64,000 nucleotides of DNA from OMII01 sp947467385 (GTDB lineage: Bacteria; Bdellovibrionota_C; UBA2361; OMII01). Positions 8,289 through 15,292 of this stretch are shown one piece after another. The notes below the pieces were generated by a model. That model made no database searches and was not told the DNA's origin. It saw only the letters and a program-made list of their open reading frames with translations. A program made the position numbers and the translations under genes. Location: assembly GCA_044360075.1 (NCBI GenBank), contig JBIKLA010000003.1:146896-210895 (forward strand), in the 5' to 3' direction. Every line of letters starts with the position of its first letter. Within the stretch, counting starts at the first letter, position 1.

Positions 8289-8392
8289 CCCTGTGGCTGA
8301 CGAGAGCGCATCGACCCCGGAACGCTTGGCAAGCCAACGCAGCCCTGAACGCCCACAATGAGCGACGCGATAGCAAAACGATTAAGTGACAT
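8285..8392 (-). pseudogene. Detached lipoprotein signal peptide of the LpoB-like gene
   Basis: This 35-codon frame starts with an ATG behind GGGGAG and encodes a basic N-terminus, a hydrophobic stretch and a lipobox (MSLNRFAIASLIVGVQGC), then stops in the frame next to the LpoB-like body. It is too short and too well suited to that body to be an independent gene. Inserting one G in the four-G run around 8315-8318 yields '...PSVPGVDALSSATGV...' and continues directly into the downstream frame. Confidence 0.65.
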
Positions 8393-8584
8393 AGAGCTCC
8401 CCAACCAAAATGACAGATTCCACCTACTTTCAAACCCTGAGGGTCGGCCGTGGCAACCTGCTACTTTATAAATTGAGTCAAAAATCTCATGCGTCTTAGT
8501 GGTCTTAAGGGCTTAGTCTCGGGCACCACCAAAGAACGGCGTTAGATGATCAAGTAGTTGGCTGCCAATGGGAGCCGCCCGCCC

Positions 8585-9253
8585 CTAGAAGTATTGTCGC
8601 ATCCGCTCAGCGTCAGCCGGCTCCAGAGGCTCATTTCCGCTTATCATCCCTACTGATGGCGGAAAGTGCTGGTGAGCTTTTGGCAGCTCCACAAACCCAA
8701 AACGCGCATAAAAGCCGGGGTCGACCTCCGAAAATAGCAGGAACCGCACACCTGAATTCTCAAGCCGAAAAATCTCCATGACGGCCCGCACGAGCAGGGT
8801 CGCACCCCCCTTGCGCTGCTGCCCTGGAGCCGTTGCAACTCGCGCCAACCCGATTCGGTCACGCGAAAAGCGCAGAGTGTTGAGCGCCGTGACCACGATG
8901 CCGTCGGGCAGCTCAAGAAGATAGGCTTTGCCGCGAAGGTGATCCCGGTCGGATGCGTAGCTCGCTATGAAATCCTCGCGCGACTGTCCCTGCCCCCAGG
9001 CCTCGTACCCAAATCCGAGGACGAGCGCCTCATCCTCAGGAACAACGGGCCGGACCCGTGCTATCGGGGTGAAGCGCGGCTCTCCACTGGCTACCGGCTC
9101 ATGAAACATGCCGAGCGGCCTGGCCCACGTGGCTGCGCAATCGTTGTCATAGAGGCAACGATACACCTGCAGGGGCTTTTCCTCCTCGGAGTGTAGGGCC
9201 TCTCCGAGCCCAAGGTAATCCATGCCCTTTACGTGACGGTAGATCGTCCACAT
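8585..9253 (-). CDS. DUF1653-GNAT fusion protein
   Basis: Two domains are visible in 222 residues. Residues 1 to about 62 match DUF1653: 'YRHVKGMDYLGLGEALHSE', 'KPLQVYRCLYDND' and 'WARPLGMFHEPV' followed by PRF, a small beta-rich domain of unknown function. Residues about 65-222 are a GNAT acetyltransferase: 'ALNTLRFSRDRIGLARVATAPGQQRKGGATLLV' holds the acetyl-CoA-binding Gln/Arg-x-x-Gly-x-Ala motif and 'DPGFYARFGF' is the usual C-terminal motif. It sits 16 bp after lptE and is probably co-transcribed with it. The acceptor is unknown. I regard the fusion as real because the frame is continuous and both domains are complete. Confidence 0.75.
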   Translation of the reverse strand: MWTIYRHVKGMDYLGLGEALHSEEEKPLQVYRCLYDNDCAATWARPLGMFHEPVASGEPRFTPIARVRPVVPEDEALVLGFGYEAWGQGQSREDFIASYASDRDHLRGKAYLLELPDGIVVTALNTLRFSRDRIGLARVATAPGQQRKGGATLLVRAVMEIFRLENSGVRFLLFSEVDPGFYARFGFVELPKAHQHFPPSVGMISGNEPLEPADAERMRQYF

Positions 9254-9269
9254 GCGAGCTTCCCCAGCC

Positions 9270-9863
9270 CTAGAAATCCGGTGCCACGGACTTTTCGTAT
9301 ATTATTTCCGCCGCATCCGCCGACATCGACAGCAGCGCCTGTGCCTGCTGGCCTCGCGCCAGTTCACGCTGCGTGAGCCCTGAGAGGTCCTGCGTCGAAA
9401 TAGAGCCGCTCGCGAAGTCCGGAGATGTCGTCACAACGGTCGAGGCGTTCGTCGCAAAGTTTTTGGTCACCCGCACCTGGTCGTCACGCCATAGCACCTT
9501 GCCCGTGACGCGGCGCAGCTCTCCCGCTAGGATCATCGTGCTGTCCATCTGGCTCGCGGTGTTGTTCGATGAGACCGTGTCCGTGGACTGGGTCAAGGAA
9601 ACAACACGCACCTTGAGCACGGCATCCGCCTGGATCTGCTTGTCGACGACAGTTACTGCGCCATAGCTGTCAAACTGGTCGCTCAAGGCATCGGTAACGA
9701 TATCGGCTAGCCCCAGCTCCGTGGAATCGTTTTCAACTTTTGGGATGTAGATATTCTTTACGTCAGGAGGGAGGATTGTCCCGCTTCCCTGCAGCGTGTA
9801 GCCACACGCTGAAAGCAGAATAATCGCTACTGGAAGAAACACCCGCTGCAGGCACTGCGACAT
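9270..9863 (-). CDS. lptE: LptE-like LPS-assembly lipoprotein
   Basis: LptE plugs the LptD barrel that inserts lipopolysaccharide into the outer membrane. The 197-residue protein has a lipoprotein signal ending in LLSACGYTLQG (lipid on Cys20) and the family pattern 'GTILPPDVKNIYIPKVENDSTELGLADIVTDALSDQF', then a beta-rich region with 'ADAVLKVRVVSL' and 'GELRRVTGKVLWRDDQVRV'. The C-terminal 'LARGQQAQALLSMSADAAEIIYE' helix is also typical of the wider LptE/LptE-like group. It is tightly coupled (2 bp) to the small helical gene upstream. The usual neighbours leuS and holA are absent. Confidence 0.83.
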   Translation of the reverse strand: MSQCLQRVFLPVAIILLSACGYTLQGSGTILPPDVKNIYIPKVENDSTELGLADIVTDALSDQFDSYGAVTVVDKQIQADAVLKVRVVSLTQSTDTVSSNNTASQMDSTMILAGELRRVTGKVLWRDDQVRVTKNFATNASTVVTTSPDFASGSISTQDLSGLTQRELARGQQAQALLSMSADAAEIIYEKSVAPDF

Positions 9864-9865
9864 AA

Positions 9866-10231
9866 CTATCCCTTCCTCGTCTTAATGGTGCTAATCCTTT
9901 TTGGCAGGTGGTCCGTGTAGGCCCGGAGCCCCTTGCCGCGCGCCCGCAGGGTTTTGAGAGAGCGATCAACGTGCGTCCTCATCTCCTCCGCGAGCTCGAT
10001 TACCTTACCATGCTGAGCAACGATGCGCCTCCCGAGCTCGATCTCCTTTAGGGGAAGCTGGCCACGGCCATCCAGGCTGCGTTTCCAACTTTTCTCCCAA
10101 TCTGCGAAGGCGTCACAGTATTGCTCCAGCTCATCGAGAGCTGCAGGCGATGCCTCTTCAAGGGAGATTAACAGAGCTCTGCCGAGCTCAAGGACGACTT
10201 TGCCCTCACTGGAAGGCCGAGCCGCACTCAT
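9866..10231 (-). CDS. Small helical protein between fabI and lptE, unknown function
   Basis: A 121-residue, highly charged protein predicted to be all helix, with heptad-like segments at residues about 12-45 and 62-100 and a basic tail. Its size and shape resemble FliT/FlgN-type chaperones or other small coiled-coil proteins, but I see no diagnostic motif and make no call. It lies 6 bp after fabI and 2 bp before lptE, so the three are almost certainly one transcript. The ATG at 10231 has a short AAGG upstream inside the fabI stop region. Confidence 0.6.
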   Translation of the reverse strand: MSAARPSSEGKVVLELGRALLISLEEASPAALDELEQYCDAFADWEKSWKRSLDGRGQLPLKEIELGRRIVAQHGKVIELAEEMRTHVDRSLKTLRARGKGLRAYTDHLPKRISTIKTRKG

Positions 10232-10237
10232 AGGGCC

Positions 10238-11008
10238 TTAGAAACCCATGATGCTGAAGCCGCAGTCGACGTACACGACCTCTCCTGTGACTCCCGATCC
10301 GAGGGGCCCAAGGAGATAGAGGCTAGTGTTTCCGACATCCTCCTGCGTTACGTTGCGCTTGAGGGGTGCCTTCTCTGCAAACGCCGTAAGCATGTCACGG
10401 AGGCCAGGAATGCCGCTCGCTGCAAGTGTCTTAATCGGGCCTGCTGAAATTGCGTTGACGCGGATATTGTTCTGACCGAGGTCAGCCGCAAGGTACCGCA
10501 CTGACGCCTCAAGGGCCGCCTTTGCAACGCCCATGACGTTGTAGTTCGGGACAACGCGCTCTGCCCCGAGATACGAGAGGGTAAGAATTGATCCGCCCTT
10601 CTCAGCCATAAGCGGAAGGGCCCGCTTCGAAACGGAGATGAGGGAGTACGCCGAGATATCGAGCGCCATCTGGAACCCGCGCCGACTCGTCTCTACGAAA
10701 CGCTTTGAGAGATCTTCCTTCTCTGCGTAGGCGAGAGAGTGTACAACCGCATCGATCGAGCCCCAGCGATTGCCAAGCTCGGTGAACATCGCGTCGATCT
10801 GCTCCTCGTGCTGCACGTCACAGGGAAGGACGGTCTTGCACCCGATGCTCTCCGCAAGTGGGCGAACGCGGCGCTCAAGCGCCTCGTTAAGGTAGTTGAA
10901 GGCAAGCTCGGCGCCCTCGCGATGCAGGGCCTCTGCGATGCCCCAAGCGATACTGCGCTCGTTAGCAACTCCAAGAACCAATACCTTCTTGCCGTCAAAC
11001 ATTCCCAT
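10238..11008 (-). CDS. fabI: Enoyl-[acyl-carrier-protein] reductase (NADH)
   Basis: FabI reduces trans-2-enoyl-ACP in the last step of each fatty-acid elongation cycle. The SDR fold is visible: 'KKVLVLGVANERSIAWGIAEAL' (NAD-binding, residues about 5-27), 'LTLSYLGAERVVPNYNVMGVAKAALE' holding the catalytic Tyr-x6-Lys (Y-N-V-M-G-V-A-K), and the flexible substrate loop 'GPIKTLAASGIPG'. I choose the ATG at 11008 (MGMFDGKK, AGGGG eight bases upstream) over the earlier in-frame ATG at 11032. The sequence is of the triclosan-sensitive FabI type, although sensitivity cannot be judged by eye. It begins the fabI-lptE block and follows rplQ after 90 bp. Confidence 0.93.
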   Translation of the reverse strand: MGMFDGKKVLVLGVANERSIAWGIAEALHREGAELAFNYLNEALERRVRPLAESIGCKTVLPCDVQHEEQIDAMFTELGNRWGSIDAVVHSLAYAEKEDLSKRFVETSRRGFQMALDISAYSLISVSKRALPLMAEKGGSILTLSYLGAERVVPNYNVMGVAKAALEASVRYLAADLGQNNIRVNAISAGPIKTLAASGIPGLRDMLTAFAEKAPLKRNVTQEDVGNTSLYLLGPLGSGVTGEVVYVDCGFSIMGF

Positions 11009-11097
11009 GGTGGGTACCCCTGTCAGTTGCATTGAACGACGATCGATACAGACTCGTCTTGAAGCTTAATGGCCCCGATGGAGGGCCGAGCACAGGC

Positions 11098-11598
11098 TTA
11101 CGCCTTTGATGCTGTCTTCTTAGCCGGAGCCTTCTTGCCGCTCTCCGCCTTGTCGTCGGCTTTCTTTGTGGCCGCCTTCTTGGCTGGTGCCTTCTTGGCT
11201 GCCTTCTTCGGCTCAGCTGCCTTCGACTCACCCTTGGTCGGGGCCTTGTCTACAAGCTCGATGATAGCCATATCAGCCGCATCACCGTGACGAACGCGGG
11301 TGCGAACGATTCGGGTGTAGCCGCCGTTGCGCGCGCTGCAGCGTGGGCCAATCTCCGTGAAGAGCTTGGCCACAACAGACTTGCTGAGCAGGTAGCTGTA
11401 GGCTTGTCGGCGGGCTGCAAGGGTATCGTTCTTGCCCAGCGTGATAAGCCGCTCAACTACAGGGCGAAGCTCCTTCGCCTTGGGAACCGTCGTCTCAAAG
11501 CTCTCCACAAGGAAAAACGAGGTTGCCATGTTCCTCAACAGGGCACGCCTGTGGCTGCTGGTCCTACTAAGATTACGAAGGCCCTTTCCATGTCTCAT
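11098..11598 (-). CDS. rplQ: Ribosomal protein L17 with lysine/alanine-rich tail
   Basis: L17 sits near the exit tunnel of the 50S subunit. Residues 1 to about 117 are the family domain ('MRHGKGLRNLSRTSSHRR', 'FTTVPKAKE-like FETTVPKAKELRP', 'NGGYTRIVRTRVRHGDAADMA'). The last 50 residues are a low-complexity Lys/Ala tail with repeated AAKKAPAKK elements, making it longer than the usual 115-130 residues. It is the last gene of the alpha operon, 66 bp after rpoA. Confidence 0.95.
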   Translation of the reverse strand: MRHGKGLRNLSRTSSHRRALLRNMATSFFLVESFETTVPKAKELRPVVERLITLGKNDTLAARRQAYSYLLSKSVVAKLFTEIGPRCSARNGGYTRIVRTRVRHGDAADMAIIELVDKAPTKGESKAAEPKKAAKKAPAKKAATKKADDKAESGKKAPAKKTASKA

Positions 11599-11664
11599 AC
11601 AACTACACCTTTACTCTATTTCTACGGATATCGTCTCTCCTCTTCTCCTGGAGAGCGCCCCAGC

Positions 11665-12681
11665 TTAGTGGTCCGTCTGCTCCTTCAGCTGGTCGAGATC
11701 CCGGCGTGAGGGGAACTCCTCCAGTTTGAGCCCAAGCGACAGCCCCATCTCAGACAGGATCTCCTTGATCTCGTTGAGCGACTTGCGACCGAAGTTCTTA
11801 GTGCGGAGCATCTCTGCCTCGCTACGCTGAACGAGCTCGCCGATGTACTTGATGTCGGCATTCTCAAGGCAGTTAGCCGAGCGAACGCTGAGCTCAAGCT
11901 CGTCGATACGGCGGAAGAGGTTGTCGTTCCACTTCTTCGACGGCTCCTCGCTCTTCGGCTCCTCACGCTCAACGATCAGGTCCTCACCAACGAAGATGCC
12001 GAGCTGATCAACAAGAATGTGGGCGGCCTGGGCGATCGCGGAGCGTGGATCGATGCTCCCGTTTGTCCAGATCTCCATCGAGAGCTTGTCGTAGTCCGTA
12101 CGCTGCCCAACGCGTGCATTTGTTACAGTGAGGTTCACACGACGAACCGGCGAGAACATCGAGTCGATGAAGATCGTCCCCATCGGGGTCCCCTCAACCT
12201 TGTTCTTGTCGGCCGGAACGTAGCCGCGACCAACTCTAACCGTCACTTCCATCTTAAGCGACGCGCCCTCTCCGAGGGTGGCGATAACGAGTTCTGGATT
12301 GAGCACGGCCACTGCCGGGTCGCCCTGAAGCATGCCAGCCGTAAGCTTGCACGGTCCCTGAGCCTCTACGTGGAGTATCGACTCCTCCTTGTCTTCGAGG
12401 CGAAGAACAACCTCCTTAAGGTTGAGGGATATCTCTGTAGCATCCTCAGCAACGCCTGGGATGGTCGAGAACTCGTGCGCAACGCCCTCGATTCTGATCG
12501 AGGTTATCGCGGCGCCCTGCAGCGACGAGAGAACAACGCGCCGGAGCGCCGTGCCGATCGTCATGCCGAATCCGCGCTCAAGCGGCTCTGCAATGAACTT
12601 GCCGTAGCGGCTGTCACCGCTTGCGCCTTCGACCTCTACTCTGTTGGGGCTGATTAAGTCCTTGAGACTGACCTTCTTCAT
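11665..12681 (-). CDS. rpoA: RNA polymerase alpha subunit
   Basis: RpoA dimerises to nucleate RNA polymerase assembly. At 338 residues it has the normal length. The N-terminal domain shows 'RYGKFIAEPLERGFGMTIGTALRRVVLSSLQGAAITSIRI' (dimer interface); the C-terminal domain shows 'LSVRSANCLENADIKYIGELV' and 'NFGRKSLNEIKEIL', the helix-hairpin-helix elements that bind UP-element DNA and activators. It follows rpsD with an 83-bp gap holding a large hairpin and precedes rplQ, the standard alpha-operon order. Confidence 0.97.
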   Translation of the reverse strand: MKKVSLKDLISPNRVEVEGASGDSRYGKFIAEPLERGFGMTIGTALRRVVLSSLQGAAITSIRIEGVAHEFSTIPGVAEDATEISLNLKEVVLRLEDKEESILHVEAQGPCKLTAGMLQGDPAVAVLNPELVIATLGEGASLKMEVTVRVGRGYVPADKNKVEGTPMGTIFIDSMFSPVRRVNLTVTNARVGQRTDYDKLSMEIWTNGSIDPRSAIAQAAHILVDQLGIFVGEDLIVEREEPKSEEPSKKWNDNLFRRIDELELSVRSANCLENADIKYIGELVQRSEAEMLRTKNFGRKSLNEIKEILSEMGLSLGLKLEEFPSRRDLDQLKEQTDH

Positions 12682-12712
12682 GTCTCTCTTCCTATGTGCA
12701 AATTACGGTTAT

Positions 12713-12757
12713 CCGCCTCCGGCAGCCCTTTCCTCCTGGAAAGGGGCCCCGAGGCGG
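12713..12757 (-). promoter_or_regulatory. Large GC hairpin between rpsD and rpoA
   Basis: The outer arms CCGCCTC/GAGGCGG and the inner arms CCCTTTCC/GGAAAGGG form a long stem with a small internal loop and a four-base tip. In the direction of transcription no U-tract follows, so read-through to rpoA is likely. It could be an attenuator, a processing site or an S4 target; the last is inference from the E. coli alpha operon. Confidence 0.5.
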
Positions 12758-12764
12758 GTTTTTA

Positions 12765-13391
12765 CTACCTTGAGTACAATTCAACGATGAGCTGCTCGCG
12801 GAACGACGGCGGCAACTGCTCACGCGTCGGAACGGAGTTAACCGTACCGCGAACTGCCTGCTGATCGAGCGCAAGCCACTCCGGAATCACTCGCGAACGA
12901 GCCGACTCCATGGCTGCAACTACCAGCGGGTTCTTCTTGCTCTTTTCAGCCACCTCTACCACGTCTCCAGGGGAAACCGTGTAGGACGGGACCGAAACGC
13001 GCTTACCGTTCACAAGGACGTGACCGTGCGTGACGATCTGACGAGCCTGGCGGCGGGAAGAACCCAAACCAATACGATAGACAACATTGTCGAGGCGACG
13101 CTCGAGGAGCACGAGGAGCTCCGTGCCGGTAACGCCCTTTGCACTTGCTGCCTCCTCGAAGATAGCGCGGAAGCGCTTCTCAAGAAGCCCGTACGAGCGC
13201 TTAACCTTCTGCTTCTCGCGAAGCTGAATCTTGAAGTTTGAAAACGACTGCCGGCCGCGACCATGCTGGCCCGGACCTCCCTCGCGCTTCTCGATGGAAC
13301 ACTTTCCAGTGTAGCAACGCTCACCCTTGAGGAAGAGCTTCTCCCCCTCACGACGACACAAGCGACAAACTGCTCCGCAATACCTTGCCAT
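12765..13391 (-). CDS. rpsD: Ribosomal protein S4, zinc-binding type
   Basis: S4 nucleates 30S assembly on 16S rRNA. The N-terminus carries 'CRLCRREG' and 'ERCYTGKC', the four-cysteine C+ form that binds zinc. Residues about 95-155 hold the S4 RNA-binding domain ('RRLDNVVYRIGLGSSRRQARQIV' and 'HVLVNGKRV'). At 208 residues it has the usual length. It lies 19 bp after rpsK in the alpha operon. Confidence 0.96.
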   Translation of the reverse strand: MARYCGAVCRLCRREGEKLFLKGERCYTGKCSIEKREGGPGQHGRGRQSFSNFKIQLREKQKVKRSYGLLEKRFRAIFEEAASAKGVTGTELLVLLERRLDNVVYRIGLGSSRRQARQIVTHGHVLVNGKRVSVPSYTVSPGDVVEVAEKSKKNPLVVAAMESARSRVIPEWLALDQQAVRGTVNSVPTREQLPPSFREQLIVELYSR

Positions 13392-13410
13392 GACCTACGC
13401 CTCTCCTACC

Positions 13411-13818
13411 TTAAACTCGACGACTCTTGCGTGCGCGGCACCCATTGTGCGGAACCGGCGTGATATCCTTAATCAGCGTCACTTGCAGACCTGCAAGGTG
13501 AAGAGCCCGCAGCGCGGACTCGCGTCCTGAACCAGGCCCCTTGACGCGAACGCTTACCGTGCGAACGCCGGCTTCCTTAGCCTTGCGAGCCGCGTTATCT
13601 CCCGCCACTTGCGCTGCGAACGGCGTCGACTTTCGCGACCCCTTGAAGCCATTGGCTCCGCAGCTAGACGAGGCGATTACGTTCCCTGCCGGGTCAGTAA
13701 TCGTCACGATGGTGTTGTTGAACGTCGCGTGCACGTGGGCGATCCCCACCGGCACGTTGCGCTTAACCTTCTTCTTCTTTGCTGCCGTTGCCGAACCAGC
13801 TGTACGTGCCTCTGCCAC
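13411..13818 (-). CDS. rpsK: Ribosomal protein S11
   Basis: S11 shapes the 30S platform near the E site. The core 'GIAHVHATFNNTIVTITDPAGN' and the C-terminal 'DITPVPHNGCRARKSRRV' are typical. A longer frame opens at a TTG (13839), but the GTG at 13818 has AAGGAG seven bases upstream and gives 135 residues, closer to the family length, so I start there. The N-terminal 18 residues form a basic extension with KKKKVKR. Confidence 0.94.
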   Translation of the reverse strand: MAEARTAGSATAAKKKKVKRNVPVGIAHVHATFNNTIVTITDPAGNVIASSSCGANGFKGSRKSTPFAAQVAGDNAARKAKEAGVRTVSVRVKGPGSGRESALRALHLAGLQVTLIKDITPVPHNGCRARKSRRV

Positions 13819-13855
13819 AAACTTCTCCTTCGAGAGCAATCAAGTAAAAAATAAA

Positions 13856-14239
13856 CTAGGTCTTCGTTGCCGCCTTCTTTCCGGTGATCGGAGCGCGACG
13901 CGGGCCCTTACGGGTGCGGGCGTTGGTGCGGGTGCGCTGACCGCGAGCCGGGAGGCCCTTGCGGTGGCGGAGGCCGCGATAGCAGCCAAGGTCCATGAGG
14001 CGCTTCATCGAAGCGGCAACCTCACGGCGGAGGTCTCCCTCTACCTTCTCGTGGCGCTCAATCACCTTGCGGATCTTGTCGACCTGCTCCTCAGTAAGGC
14101 TGTCCGTGCGAACGGACTCGGCGATGCCAGCCTCCGTGAGGATTTGCTTTGACTTGGATAGACCAATTCCGAAAATGTACGTGAGGCCGCGAACGACTCT
14201 CTTGTTGCGCGGAAGATCAACACCTGCGATACGTGGCAT
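13856..14239 (-). CDS. rpsM: Ribosomal protein S13
   Basis: S13 lies in the 30S head and contacts tRNA and the intersubunit bridge. The start 'MPRIAGVDLPRNKRV', the helix-hairpin-helix 'IFGIGLSKSKQIL' and the basic tail 'RHRKGLPARGQRTRTNARTR' are family hallmarks. At 127 residues it is of normal length. It is 21 bp after rpmJ and 17 bp before the longer rpsK frame. Confidence 0.96.
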   Translation of the reverse strand: MPRIAGVDLPRNKRVVRGLTYIFGIGLSKSKQILTEAGIAESVRTDSLTEEQVDKIRKVIERHEKVEGDLRREVAASMKRLMDLGCYRGLRHRKGLPARGQRTRTNARTRKGPRRAPITGKKAATKT

Positions 14240-14260
14240 GTCCCAAACTCCTAACTACAA

Positions 14261-14377
14261 TTATCCCTGACGCTGCTTATGCTTAGGCGTACGGCTGCAG
14301 AACACATAAACCTTGCCTTTCCGCTTGATGACCTTGCAGTGGGCGCAAATTGGCTTTACTGACGCTCTAACCTTCAC
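14261..14377 (-). CDS. rpmJ: Ribosomal protein L36, zinc-binding type
   Basis: This 38-residue gene starts with GTG behind TAGGAGA seven bases upstream. The translation begins MKVRASVKPICAHC and ends CSRTPKHKQRQG; the Cys-x2-Cys, Cys and His ligands of the zinc ribbon are all present. L36 is a small 50S protein that helps fold 23S rRNA near the GTPase centre side. It lies at its standard place before rpsM, but the infA and map genes that usually precede it are absent. Confidence 0.95.
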   Translation of the reverse strand: MKVRASVKPICAHCKVIKRKGKVYVFCSRTPKHKQRQG

Positions 14378-14697
14378 AACATCTCTCCTAATTAAAGCTT
14401 CTAAACTAGCTTCTACGAGCTACATTGAGCCCGAAGTCCTGAATAAAAAGCTAGCCTATACAGGCACTTACCCCTCGGCGGCCGGATACGTCCTGGTAAA
14501 ACATTCCGAAGGCTTAATGGGCCCCGCTCAAGGACGCCAGATTCTACATATTTCCACAACCATTACAACCCCCCCAGGTCCACAAGCCCCCCGTTTTTTC
14601 ATGGGTTTTTGGCCCTTTGGAGCAGCCTTAGGTAAGACAAGAAGGACCTGCCTCTGGGTAAGCCGAGGAGATCCCTTTCCGGGCTTTTACGCCCTTT
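14378..14697 (-). other. Non-coding gap between adk and rpmJ
   Basis: This 320-bp stretch has no plausible gene on either strand, and in particular no IF-1 (infA) frame. It contains C- and T-rich runs, an AAGCTAG/CTAGCTT inverted pair near 14410-14455, and the ribosome binding site of rpmJ. It probably carries the promoter and leader of the alpha operon, but I see no convincing boxes. Confidence 0.5.
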
Positions 14698-15261
14698 TCA
14701 ACCGTCTACCGAGGCAAATATGCGCTCGGAGACGTCCTCTACTGAGCCAACACCGTCGACCTCCCTGAGGGCCCCCTGATTGCGATAAAACTCAGCCACG
14801 GGGGCGGTCTGCGTCCAGTAGACCTGCAGGCGTCGCGCAGCAACCTCCGCCGTATCGTCGGTGCGGACGCCTGCCCCGCCGCGGTGGCGAATGCGGTCAA
14901 GCAGCACCTGCTCCGGTACCTCAAGCTGCACCACTCGCGTGAGCGGCGTCTTACTTGAGGCCAAGAAGGCCTGAAGTATTTCAGCCTGAACAACGGTGCG
15001 CGGTACGCCGTCGAGCAGGTATCCCTGCGCACAATCGGCCCGCTGCAGCCGATCCTCAATCACCTTCATAACGAGCTCATCGCTCACCAGCTCCCCCGAA
15101 TCGAGGACCGACTTGACCTGATTGCCCAGCGCCGAGCCGGAGGCCACCTGCTCACGCAAGATGTCGCCGGTTGAGATATGCGGAATTCCATACCGCTTGC
15201 AGATTAGCACCGCCTGAGTGCCCTTTCCTGCTCCCGGGGGGCCTAAGAGAACGATTCTCAT
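14698..15261 (-). CDS. adk: Adenylate kinase, short form
   Basis: Adk interconverts ATP, AMP and ADP. The P-loop GPPGAGKGTQ (residues about 7-16), 'HISTGDILRE' (AMP site) and 'RGGAGVRTDD' are clear. It is the short type without the inserted zinc LID. The usual LDGFPR motif reads LDGVPR, with Val for Phe. I start at the ATG at 15261 (GAGGAG about seven bases upstream); the earlier in-frame ATG at 15282 would add seven unusual residues. It follows secY after 31 bp and is probably co-transcribed with it. Confidence 0.94.
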   Translation of the reverse strand: MRIVLLGPPGAGKGTQAVLICKRYGIPHISTGDILREQVASGSALGNQVKSVLDSGELVSDELVMKVIEDRLQRADCAQGYLLDGVPRTVVQAEILQAFLASSKTPLTRVVQLEVPEQVLLDRIRHRGGAGVRTDDTAEVAARRLQVYWTQTAPVAEFYRNQGALREVDGVGSVEDVSERIFASVDG

Positions 15262-15292
15262 ACCAGAGCTCCTCATGAACAACGCGACCAGG

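Noticed and set aside
8197..8433. A 78-codon leftward open frame over the LpoB-like N-terminus
   Set aside because: The signal-peptide frame with its ribosome binding site and the LpoB-like body explain the region better.
12713..12757. A rightward intrinsic terminator (hairpin followed by GGTTTTTAC)
   Set aside because: No rightward gene exists nearby; the hairpin more likely acts in the leftward rpsD-rpoA transcript.
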